This document shows positions 1 through 6,364 of a stretch of 22,423 bases of DNA, piece after piece; position 1 is the first letter of the stretch; each line of letters opens with the position of its first letter. A program made the position numbers and the translations under genes. This DNA is from Cacconaster sp045617505. Its GTDB lineage: Bacteria > Bacteroidota > Bacteroidia > Bacteroidales > UBA932. Below the pieces are notes generated by a model, which did not search any database, was not told where the DNA came from, and saw only the letters and a list, made by a program, of their open reading frames with translations. Location of the stretch: positions 1-22,423 of the forward strand of contig JAZLIS010000086.1 in NCBI GenBank assembly GCA_045617505.1, in the 5' to 3' direction.

Positions 1-1388
1 ATGGCCTTGTCGTATTCTGCGCCGTGGCTGAGGGTCCCACTGTTATCCTGAACATACACGCCGTAGCCCCGCTGGGCCATCACCATCTCCCAGAGACGGA
101 GACCGGCCAGATAGGTGTCCTTGACGAGTTGCGAATGAGGCCCGCCATAGACATAAACAATCAGAGGATATTTTTTCGAAGGGTCAAACCCCAGAGGACG
201 GATGAGACGGTAGTGATTCCGGTATTTTCCGTCGGCAGATGGAACCGTGCCGAACTCCACGCTCGCCCGGGCATACCCCTCAAGCGGGTCGCGCTTAACT
301 TCGAGAGTGTCGAGGATTTTCCCGTCAGGACCGCAGAGGGTCATCACCCCCGGATTCCCGACCGAAGAGAAGAAATCAGTATAGCGTCCATCGCGGCCGA
401 ACGTAATCTCGTGCCAGCCATCCCCTGCCGTCAGCCTCTCCGGTTTGGAGATACGCGCTTTCGCAGCGCTTGTCCGACGGGAGATTTTCACTCGGAACAG
501 TTGCCGCCCGGCAGGCGAATCTTCGGCGCTGACATAATACAGGTAATCTCCCTGTATGCCTTTGAACTCGATGTCGGCATCCACCTCCACAATACGGCGC
601 ACCGTCCCCGAAATGTCAGCAAGATAGAGGGACTTGAAGCCGTCGCGGTTGTCGGTCGCATAGACGAAGATATCTGTCTCTTCCGGTGAGAAGAAGCGCA
701 GCGGTTCGTGCGGTTCAACCCAGGCTTCGTTGGATTCGCTCAGCACCGTCCCCAGGAATCGTCCGTCGAGAGCGCTGTAACGGTTGAGCCTCATATTGTG
801 CTGCTCACGGTCAAGAACCTGCACATACAGATAAGTCTCTCCCGCCCAACTCACGTTGGTCAGGTAGCGCTCGGAGGTGAAATCATTGACGTCAATCCAT
901 ACTGTGCTGTCATTCGCGGAGTCATATACCCCGAGGGCCAGCTTTTCGGAAGGCTCGCCGTTCATCGGATATCGGATGGGGAGCGATTCGCAACGGGTGA
1001 TGTCGAGGAGATGGAAGAGCCTCACCGCGCTCTCGTCATTGCGGTAGAATGCGACTCGTGTCGAGGGGCATTCGGGAAAGAACAGTCCCCTGTTGCCACC
1101 GAATTCATTCCGGCTGACAGCCTCTCCGTAGGAGATTGCCCCCTCGCCGCGTTTGATGCAGGTATCACCGGCTGGCGTATGACGGAAGATGCTGCCTTCC
1201 CTGACGAAATATTCGCGGCCTGCTTCTTCCAATCCCAAAACTTTTCTTGCTCTGGTTTCGGGAGAGAAGCTGAAATTGCGAAGTTCGGCCGGTTTGAGAA
1301 TCTTTCCGCCGCTGTTGGCTTCGGGCGTTGTACAGACAGGGGAAAGCCCTACGTAAAGGGCGGTGATTGCAAGAAGAATTGAATTCAT
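1..1388 (-). CDS. Dipeptidyl-peptidase IV-like serine peptidase (S9B), 5' part
   Basis: Open from the ATG at 1388 to the window edge: 462 codons seen, C-terminus missing. Family S9B enzymes cleave X-Pro dipeptides from peptide N-termini in the periplasm; they have an N-terminal beta-propeller and a C-terminal alpha/beta hydrolase domain. The first ~20 residues (MNSILLAITALYVGLSPVC) look like a secretion signal; the lipobox is poor, so lipidation is uncertain. The propeller fills most of what is visible. The hydrolase domain begins near residue 410 with YPLIVYVYGGPHSQLV, typical of DPP IV. The catalytic Ser, Asp and His lie beyond the edge. The usual DNRG..RG stretch reads DNSGTLSHG, a small departure whose effect I cannot judge. 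Its first 32 bp (start codon, 5 nt upstream and early codons) are nearly duplicated at 4441-4472. The family call is from motif recognition. Confidence 0.85.
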   Translation of the reverse strand, partial: MNSILLAITALYVGLSPVCTTPEANSGGKILKPAELRNFSFSPETRARKVLGLEEAGREYFVREGSIFRHTPAGDTCIKRGEGAISYGEAVSRNEFGGNRGLFFPECPSTRVAFYRNDESAVRLFHLLDITRCESLPIRYPMNGEPSEKLALGVYDSANDSTVWIDVNDFTSERYLTNVSWAGETYLYVQVLDREQHNMRLNRYSALDGRFLGTVLSESNEAWVEPHEPLRFFSPEETDIFVYATDNRDGFKSLYLADISGTVRRIVEVDADIEFKGIQGDYLYYVSAEDSPAGRQLFRVKISRRTSAAKARISKPERLTAGDGWHEITFGRDGRYTDFFSSVGNPGVMTLCGPDGKILDTLEVKRDPLEGYARASVEFGTVPSADGKYRNHYRLIRPLGFDPSKKYPLIVYVYGGPHSQLVKDTYLAGLRLWEMVMAQRGYGVYVQDNSGTLSHGAEYDKA

Positions 1389-1397
1389 GGCAGTCGG
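1366..1397 (+). repeat. Direct repeat copy A (start of the DPP IV gene)
   Basis: This 32-bp stretch matches 4441-4472 at 29 of 32 positions in the same orientation. It covers the first seven codons of the DPP IV gene and about nine bases upstream of its ATG. The two copies bracket 3.07 kb that holds the inverted-repeat element, the toxin-antitoxin-chaperone operon and the DUF4434 pseudogene. Confidence 0.75.
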
Positions 1398-1427
1398 TTA
1401 CGGCAATAAAGATTATTTCTGCTATTT

Positions 1428-1650
1428 AGAAGCTGTTTTGAAATGGTTCACGAAAATTATAATAGGTTATTTTCCAGCAGATTTTTTGATGATTCGATGT
1501 CGCAATGGGGTCGCGAGGGTTGCAAAGCAAGCATTTTGATGCCTGCGGCCCGAGCAGCAGGGCTTTAGCCCGCCGGGCGACTGAGAAGCATCGGGAAATA
1601 TGCGGAAAAGAAGCATAAGAATTGAAGTTAATTATTTCAAAACAGCTTCT
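1428..1650. repeat. 223-bp element bounded by 17-bp perfect inverted repeats
   Basis: AGAAGCTGTTTTGAAAT at 1428-1444 is the exact reverse complement of 1634-1650. The interior has no plausible gene and contains the structured repeat at 1488-1592. The right arm touches the stop codon of the SecB-like gene. Flanks show TATT on both sides (1423-1426 and 1651-1654), but one base out of register on the left, so a target-site duplication is not established. It could be a MITE-like element or simply a large hairpin. The non-coding gap 1389-1649 is fully accounted for by this element and the short DPP IV leader. Confidence 0.65.
1488..1592 (+). repeat. Structured dispersed repeat, copy 1
   Basis: The core 1511-1577 closely matches the reverse complement of 19663-19730; the last 25 bases (from AGCAGCAGGG to the final GGG) are identical. 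It folds as three parts: a stem GCAAGCAT/ATGCCTGC around TTTG, a GGGCT/AGCCC hairpin, and an outer imperfect stem (GATG/CATC, TTC/GAA, TCGC/GCGA). The first stem and the outer stem differ in sequence from copy 2 but remain paired there. It resembles REP/BIME-type repeats; the family is not one I can name. Confidence 0.65.
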
Positions 1651-2099
1651 TATTCCTCAACAGATATTCCATTTTTCTCTACGAGTGTCTTCACTTCAAT
1701 CATCGGAAGAGGGTATTTAGCAAGAGGAGTACCAGATGTTCTGGCATATACTATTCCTCTGAGGGTACTATATGCCGCACCCACAAGGGATGGAAAGATA
1801 TCCGCTTTCACATTGATTCTCTGGTTTTCTTTATCTACAGCGATTGCAGTATCGAGATTTAGAACAGAGTATGTGAATACAGCATTGGCAACTAATAATT
1901 CGTTTCCTTCGTAGGAATATCGAATGCTCGGAATTACAAGAATAGTGTCTTTTGACATCTGTATTACAGTGTCAATCTTATATTGGAATTTTAATTTCTC
2001 TTCAGGAATTGAAGCGAAATCAACTCCATCAAAGTTTGGAGCGTAGTGCTCATTGTCAATTGAGACAAGTCTGAACTTTACATTAACTTTCTCTTCCAT
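1650..2099 (-). CDS. SecB-like chaperone, candidate TAC chaperone
   Basis: 149 aa, third gene of the operon, 18 nt after the antitoxin stop. No signal peptide, so cytoplasmic. The pattern is SecB-like: beta strands (FQYKIDTVIQM about 38-48, DTILVIPSIRYSY 51-63, LLVANAVFTYSVL 68-80), then a helix SLVGAAYSTLRGIVYART (104-121), then GTPLAKYPLPMIEVKTLV (123-140). That tail parallels the FPYAREC...FP.L.L.PVNFDALF end of E. coli SecB, where a helix is followed by a proline-rich strand. In TAC systems such as M. tuberculosis HigBA-SecB (Rv1957), a dedicated SecB-like protein protects the antitoxin from aggregation and proteolysis. The assignment rests on fold-level pattern and gene context, not close identity; a generic hypothetical protein is the alternative. 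Confidence 0.6.
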   Translation of the reverse strand: MEEKVNVKFRLVSIDNEHYAPNFDGVDFASIPEEKLKFQYKIDTVIQMSKDTILVIPSIRYSYEGNELLVANAVFTYSVLNLDTAIAVDKENQRINVKADIFPSLVGAAYSTLRGIVYARTSGTPLAKYPLPMIEVKTLVEKNGISVEE

Positions 2100-2117
2100 A
2101 ACGTTTGTCTATTATAG

Positions 2118-2681
2118 TTATTGGCATGTTACCCATCTCGATTTTCTTATCGAATAGACAATGGAAGGATATATCAATGGAATAATCTCATCGAATTGAG
2201 GGTAGAAAACCTTGGCTAAATTGAAAGATTTAGGCTCAGCATATGATTCAACCTTCTCTCTTACCCGTTCAAAATCTTTCCCCAATTTGACGCGTGCTCC
2301 ATCAATACTTTTAAGAAGGGACTCTTTCTCAAAAAGAGTGGAAAGTTTCTGACCTACAATGATTGTCGGCATTTCGCCATTTTCATAAAGACCGTACTGG
2401 TTGATTCCAATACCTGCGATCTTTGACATTATGTGAGCGGACAATCCATATTTTTCCCTGAGATTCTTCAACTCTGACGGAGAAGGAATGCTGTGACGCT
2501 TACGATACTGACTATATACGTCCTCCATCAGTCGATCGTCAACTTCAGCATTCGTAAAAGTTTTACCGGTATCCACGCATTCAAAATAATATGTCAAGAC
2601 AGTATACTCTTCATTTCTGAATGTAAATGTCTCCTGTCTGGTTTTTTTTATGACGTTTCCGCCTGTAAATGGGCTTTTCAT
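2118..2681 (-). CDS. MqsA-like antitoxin with HTH domain and C-terminal extension
   Basis: 187 aa. Residues 1-60 form a small N-terminal domain (MKSPFTGGNV..., TYYFECVDTGKTFT) like that of YgiT/MqsA antitoxins, but the zinc-binding CxxC pairs of E. coli MqsA are absent; only Cys35 and Cys186 remain. Residues 68-118 are a Xre/MqsA-type helix-turn-helix (LREKYGLSAHIMSKIAGIG, NQYGLYENGEMP). The remaining ~65 residues, ending with aromatic and hydrophobic YPSIVYSIRKSRWV, extend past the usual HTH end. By analogy with HigA1 of the M. tuberculosis TAC, this tail could be a chaperone-addiction segment read by the downstream SecB-like protein; that is inference. Its ATG overlaps the toxin TGA (ATGA), so the two are probably translationally coupled. 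It likely also represses the operon. Confidence 0.82.
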   Translation of the reverse strand: MKSPFTGGNVIKKTRQETFTFRNEEYTVLTYYFECVDTGKTFTNAEVDDRLMEDVYSQYRKRHSIPSPSELKNLREKYGLSAHIMSKIAGIGINQYGLYENGEMPTIIVGQKLSTLFEKESLLKSIDGARVKLGKDFERVREKVESYAEPKSFNLAKVFYPQFDEIIPLIYPSIVYSIRKSRWVTCQ

Positions 2682-3070
2682 AACTCTGTTTTAAAAGGGA
2701 ACAACATTTCAAATTTGGCAATATGGAAGGATATGCAATAGTTCGATGCACCTTCTGTCTTCGTTATATATATCTTAATGTAAATTGGTATTTTCTTCCC
2801 TTTACCTCGTTTTTTGATACCTATTCCAAACATCCATACAGATCCCTCTTCTTCATCATAATCATTTTCGTCAGGGCCTTGATAATAATCCTCCGGTCTG
2901 AGATTCAGTATGTATTGGTCTCGCTTGCTTCCAAATAGTTCCAGATTGAAAAGAGTTTGTCTGTTTTCTCCTTTATCTTCATTATATACTATGCCGAAGA
3001 CTCTTGCTTTCTCTTTGAATTCGTTTAAGAAAGCCTCAACCTCTTCTTTTGTCGCTTTATTATCGGCCAT
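2678..3070 (-). CDS. MqsR-family toxin (probable mRNA interferase)
   Basis: 130 aa from the ATG at 3070; an upstream in-frame extension is ignored because it would run through the promoter. The protein matches the Bacteroidales MqsR-like family: VEAFLNEFKEKARVFGIVY (11-29), RQTLFNLEL (38-46), RPEDYYQGP (58-66), VWMFGIGIKK (78-87), IPIYIKIYIT (94-103), YCISFHIAKFEMLFPFK (111-127). MqsR toxins have a RelE-like fold and cut mRNA. The toxin comes first, before its antitoxin, as in mqsRA and unlike most TA pairs. The operon is visibly more AT-rich than the flanking genes, suggesting lateral acquisition. No transmembrane or secretion signal is seen. The family assignment is from recall of conserved motifs; catalytic residues were not aligned. 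Confidence 0.78.
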   Translation of the reverse strand: MADNKATKEEVEAFLNEFKEKARVFGIVYNEDKGENRQTLFNLELFGSKRDQYILNLRPEDYYQGPDENDYDEEEGSVWMFGIGIKKRGKGKKIPIYIKIYITKTEGASNYCISFHIAKFEMLFPFKTEL

Positions 3071-3087
3071 AGTCGTAAATTGGTTCG

Positions 3088-3119
3088 CAAAGGTAAAAAT
3101 AAATAAACAAACAAACAAA
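3088..3119 (-). promoter_or_regulatory. Promoter of the toxin-antitoxin-chaperone operon
   Basis: Read on the minus strand, TACCTTTG (3095-3088) matches the Bacteroidetes -7 element TAnnTTTG exactly. A TTTG -33 element lies 20 nt upstream (3119-3116) within a TTTGTTTGTTTG run. The predicted transcript would start a little over 10 nt before the toxin ATG at 3070. Confidence 0.75.
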
Positions 3120-3131
3120 AATATAAACAAA

Positions 3132-3155
3132 AATCGAAACGGATTCGTTTTGATT
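3132..3155. promoter_or_regulatory. Palindrome upstream of the TAC promoter, candidate operator
   Basis: AATCGAAACG-GATT-CGTTTTGATT: two 10-bp arms with one mismatch and a 4-bp spacer, 12 bp upstream of the -33 element. MqsA-type antitoxins autoregulate by binding palindromes near their promoter, so this is the natural candidate, although its sequence differs from the E. coli AACCT-N3-AGGTT site and it lies upstream of the promoter instead of overlapping it. Confidence 0.5.
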
Positions 3156-3266
3156 ATACTGGCACAAATATTATTAAATGCCGAAAAAAAATCCGCAATA
3201 ATTATTAAACGTGCGCAGACGATTTGCAGAACGCCCTCTGAGATGAGGTCGGCACGAGCAGCAAAC

Positions 3267-4337
3267 TTATATATCAAAATACTCCCGGTAGCGGTTGTAG
3301 AGGTGTCCAGCCTGAAGGTAGGCGGACTGGGGACTCATAAAATGTGAGAATTCGAAAGTGATGGCCTTGTCATATCCGCAGCGCCCGGCCGCCTCAAGTT
3401 TCATACGGAGCTTGTCGAACTTGATTGGCAGGAAATGAATGGGCATATCGCGGTCGAAAGTCTCCGCATTGGTCCAGCACTGCATCCCGTAACGGTCGGC
3501 AAGTTTCTTGTTGACGGTGAAGAACGCATCCAGTTCATCATAATCTATATGTCCGTCCTGAAAGGCGCAGGCATCGACCACGTCGTGTATTCCGTCAAAA
3601 ATCTCGTTCCACTCCTCTTCGTGCTGACGGACGGAAACTCCCTTTTTCAAGTTGACGTCCATACCCATAACCGCCTTCTTGCCGTCTATTCAGGGGGAGA
3701 TGAATGTCGGCAGACCGTTTGAAATATCCTTGCACATCTTCCCCATAGTATGGAAAGTCTCTATGCAGCCTTTTGTCTTTCTGGAAATCTCAGTGGAGAT
3801 ATACCACCCCTGAAAACTTTTGTGGTGTCCGTATGCCTTCCACACCTCCTCGATGACATATCTGTTGCTCTCCAATTCGTATGACATATCTCACGTGTCC
3901 CAGTACTTCCCGCTGTCATAGAGACCGAAATAGTATTTCATCCCGTATTTGTCCGCCAGAGTCAGAAACAGTTCCACCAGATCCACCGAAGGCATATAGC
4001 ATCCCTTCTCCAACAGATACTTGCTGGGCCAGGTGATGAATTTCCGGTAGCCGCTCCTGATTTGAATCACGGTATCTATCCCTATGGCCTTCATATGGCG
4101 GAAATCCATATCCCACTCCTTCACTCCCCAGTTCTGATGCGGAATGTCGTGGGAAATCTCATCCAGAAAAGTACCCGTAATCGGAAGCCCAGCACCCCGG
4201 GGGACAATCAGAGAATCCTGCATTTTTACCGGAGAGGATTTCGTTTCCGAGGCGCGAATCCCTGCTGCGGGCGCACAGACAGCAGCCGCTGCAGTTACGG
4301 CCGCCGTCTTTATGAAATTTCTGCGTGATGATTGCAT
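3267..4337 (-). pseudogene. DUF4434-family protein with two in-frame TGA codons
   Basis: One continuous frame of 356 residues from the ATG at 4337 to the TAA at 3267, broken by TGA at 3893-3891 and 3692-3690. The N-terminus is a Tat signal (SRRNFIK followed by an Ala-rich core). The body carries DUF4434 hallmarks: GTFLDEISHDIPHQNWG, MKYYFGLYDSGKYWDT, SFQGWYISTEISRKTKG, FDGIHDVVDACAFQDGHIDY. DUF4434 proteins are predicted TIM-barrel glycoside-hydrolase-like enzymes. From the surrounding family pattern, the first TGA replaces a small residue between DT and DMSYE, and the second replaces Trp in SP-W-IDGKK. There is no frameshift, so loss is recent or the stops are sequencing errors. UGA reassignment is unlikely because neighbours use TGG for Trp and end with TGA. 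The 133-residue 3' piece could still be translated from the ATG at 3668. Confidence 0.82.
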
Positions 4338-4343
4338 GGTATC

Positions 4344-4463
4344 TTACTCCCAAGAGACGGTAATTGATGAGTAAAAGGCATAACAGGAGTCATTGCGCTC
4401 AGCCAGACTCTCGACAAGAATCTCTTTGTTGCGGGCAGCAATTGCAAGAAGAATGGACTTCAT
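4344..4463 (-). pseudogene. 39-aa chimeric ORF beginning like the DPP IV gene
   Basis: It starts MKSILLAIA, against MNSILLAIT for the DPP IV gene at 1388, including the upstream bases CCGACTG. Similarity stops after residue 8; the rest (ending CYAFYSSITVSWE) I do not recognise. It ends in TAA six bases before the DUF4434 ATG. It is most simply a remnant in which the 5' end of a DPP IV-like gene became joined to other sequence when this region was rearranged. Whether it is translated is unknown. Confidence 0.45.
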
Positions 4464-4472
4464 GACAGTCGG
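4441..4472 (+). repeat. Direct repeat copy B, next to tRNA-Val
   Basis: This copy matches 1366-1397 at 29 of 32 positions in the same orientation. It ends 8 bp from the 3' end of the tRNA-Val gene. The placement resembles one end of a small inserted segment, but the tRNA sequence itself is not part of the repeat. Confidence 0.7.
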
Positions 4473-4480
4473 GGTGAAGT

Positions 4481-4554
4481 GGGACCAAGCAGATTCGAAC
4501 TGCTGACCTCTTGCGTGTGAAGCAAGCGCTCTAAACCGGCTGAGCTATGGTCCC
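4481..4554 (-). tRNA. tRNA-Val (anticodon CAC)
   Basis: 74 nt with a full cloverleaf: acceptor stem GGGACCA/TGGTCCC, D arm with AGCTCAGCCGGTTTAGAGC, anticodon stem CTTGC/GCAAG around the loop TTCACAC, and T arm with GTTCGAATC. CAC reads GUG, valine. CCA is not encoded: the bases after the discriminator position are ACTT. A promoter lies directly upstream at 4565-4594. Confidence 0.95.
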
Positions 4555-4564
4555 GTTGCGGCTG

Positions 4565-4594
4565 CAAAGATATATAAAAAATAGTTCATATCAA
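4565..4594 (-). promoter_or_regulatory. Promoter of tRNA-Val
   Basis: On the minus strand, TATCTTTG at 4572-4565 is an exact -7 element and TTGA near 4594 sits 19 nt upstream as a partial -33 element. Transcription would begin a few bases before the mature tRNA 5' end at 4554. Confidence 0.65.
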
Positions 4595-4739
4595 TAGCCG
4601 GGTGGAACCTCTTTTGAACGGCAAAGTCTTATCTCCTCAGAATCACCACACCGACCTCGGCGAAGTTACTGATTATTTCCGAGGATTGGTATTGCTAATT
4701 TTTGTATCTTCGAGAAGTTAAAGCTCACAACAAGCCTCA

Positions 4740-5809
4740 ATGAAAAAAGAATTATTCTTCCTGTCAACTTTATATGCCGGCTGCATCGTACCGGCCGCCG
4801 CCGAAGCGGAGACGGCCAAGGCTCTTGACAATGACGTGCGGAACAGGCCGAATGTCATCATTATCCTTGCCGATGACCTCGGTTACGGGGACTTGCAATG
4901 CTATGGAGCACACATTGTCAGGACACCCGGCGTTGACCGGCTCGCCAAATCCGGAATCAGGTTCACGAATGCCCACGCAGTGGCGGCAAAGCCCTTTGGA
5001 AAGACGAAAACATTGCCGATTCCATCACGGTCCACGCAATTGACTTCATAAAAGCCCATAAGGACAACCCTTTCTTTATGTACTTTGCGACCAATGACAT
5101 CCACGTGCCGCGGTTTCCTCACGAGAGATTCCGCGGACAGAGCGGGATGGGGCTCAGAGGCGATGCCATTGTCCAGTTCGACTGGTGTGTAGGTGAACTG
5201 ATGCGGACACTTCAGGAGCAGGGCATCGCAGAGAATACGATAGTGATCCTTACCAGTGACAACGGCCCCGTGGTGGATGACGGATATGCCGACCGCGCGG
5301 AGGAGCTCCTGAATGGGCACTGCCCCACAGGTCCCTGGAGAGGAGGAAAATACAGCGCTTTCGAGGGAGGAACGGCCGTGCCCTTCATCGTAAGCTGGCC
5401 CGGAACCATCGAAGGGGGCAGGGACTCCGATGCCCTTATCTCCCATATTGACCTGTTTGCATCTCTTGCCTCACTTGTGGGAGCAACCATTCCAAAAGGA
5501 AATGGCACAGACAGCCGTAATTGTCTGGACACATTTTTGGGGAAAGACTTCACCGACAGGGAGTATGTAATTGAACAGTCAGCCTTCCACGTCCTCTCCG
5601 TCAGGACCAAAGATTGGAAATACATCGAGCCCAATGACGGTGGCAAAAGGGTCTGGGGACCTCTCATCGAGACAGGGAACGACCCCGCACCTCAGCTATA
5701 CAATATGAACGAGTCTTCAGGAGAGCAGGAAAACGTCGCAAACCGTCATCCCGACATACTGTTCAAACTTATGACTTCCCTGAGGAAAGAACGGAACATC
5801 CGGCAATAG
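4740..5809 (+). pseudogene. Sulfatase gene with internal deletion and frameshift
   Basis: The N-terminal part (4740-4988) has a signal peptide and the sulfatase start RPNVIIILADDLGYGD...RTPGVDRLAKSGIRFTNAHAVAA. In an intact gene the modified-Cys motif CxPSR would follow at once. Here the next recognisable sequence, GGKALWKDENIADSITVHA, is in another frame and belongs well over 100 codons further on. The C-terminal part runs on to 5809 with FFMYFATNDIHVPR, TSDNGP (metal site), RGGKYSAFEGGTAVPFIVSWPG. The junction falls in 4982-4988 (GGCGGCA), readable in both frames. The enzyme therefore lacks its formylglycine residue and cannot act as a sulfatase. A 243-aa C-terminal ORF from 5078 remains open. 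The poor -7 match TATCTTCG at 4705-4712 may be its old promoter. Confidence 0.88.
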
Positions 5810-5824
5810 CAGATCCGAATCATT

Positions 5825-6277
5825 ATGAGACTGGTCATCCAAAGAGTCAGCAAAGCCTCCGTCACTGTTGAGGGAAAAATCGTAGCATGCATCAGCAGGG
5901 GACTGTTCATCCTCGTGGGTGTAGAGAACGGTGACACCGAAGCCGATATGGAATGGCTGGCGGCAAAAGCTGCGGGGTTGAGAATATTCGACGACGAGGA
6001 AGGGGTGATGAACCGTAGCGTCGCAGATATTGACGGGCAGCTGCTTGCCGTATCACAGTTCACCCTGACCGCCTCCACAAAGAAAGGCAACCGCCCCTCC
6101 TATATCCGTGCGGCGGGGCACGAACTGGCCGTCCCGCTATACGACAAATTCTGCACAAGGCTCTCGGAAATTTCGGGAAGGCCTGTGCTGAAGGGCATTT
6201 TCGGAGCCGATATGAAATGTGCCATCATAAACGACGGCCCTGTGACAATAATAATAGATTCAAGAATCAGGGAATAG
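5825..6277 (+). CDS. dtd: D-aminoacyl-tRNA deacylase
   Basis: 150 aa, full family length. DTD removes D-amino acids (and glycine mischarged on tRNA-Ala) from tRNAs in the cytoplasm. The start MRLVIQRVSKASVTVEG is canonical. The active-site motif SQFTL is at 77-81, followed by KKGNRPSY (87-93, usually KGRRPSF). The Gly-cisPro motif NDGPVT is at 136-141, preceded by FGADMK (126-131). All catalytic elements are present. It begins 15 nt after the sulfatase pseudogene and probably relied on that transcript or on an unseen promoter. It converges on the peptidase gene, with 87 bp between their stops. Confidence 0.97.
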   Translation: MRLVIQRVSKASVTVEGKIVACISRGLFILVGVENGDTEADMEWLAAKAAGLRIFDDEEGVMNRSVADIDGQLLAVSQFTLTASTKKGNRPSYIRAAGHELAVPLYDKFCTRLSEISGRPVLKGIFGADMKCAIINDGPVTIIIDSRIRE

Positions 6278-6364
6278 ACAACCCGCACCGATATGAACTG
6301 CCAGCCCGGCTCAACCTGACCTTGCGGGCGCCGGGCATTTCAGTTCTGTATCCTTGGAAGCTGT

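Noticed and set aside
24..1382. Long plus-strand open frames (221 and 224 codons)
   Set aside because: They lie antisense to the DPP IV gene, whose minus-strand frame encodes clear S9B motifs; the plus frames have no recognisable domain.
1428..1650. CRISPR array or transposon with its own transposase
   Set aside because: There is one inverted pair and no spaced direct repeats, and no transposase frame inside.
3071..3277. N-terminal membrane extension of the toxin from 3277
   Set aside because: The hydrophobic stretch is translated from the AT-rich promoter (TTTGTTTGTTTG) and overlaps the exact -7 element; the family starts at the ATG at 3070.
3267..4337. UGA reassigned to an amino acid
   Set aside because: The two TGA sites replace different residues, TGG is used for Trp throughout, and other genes (toxin, GH130-like) end with TGA.
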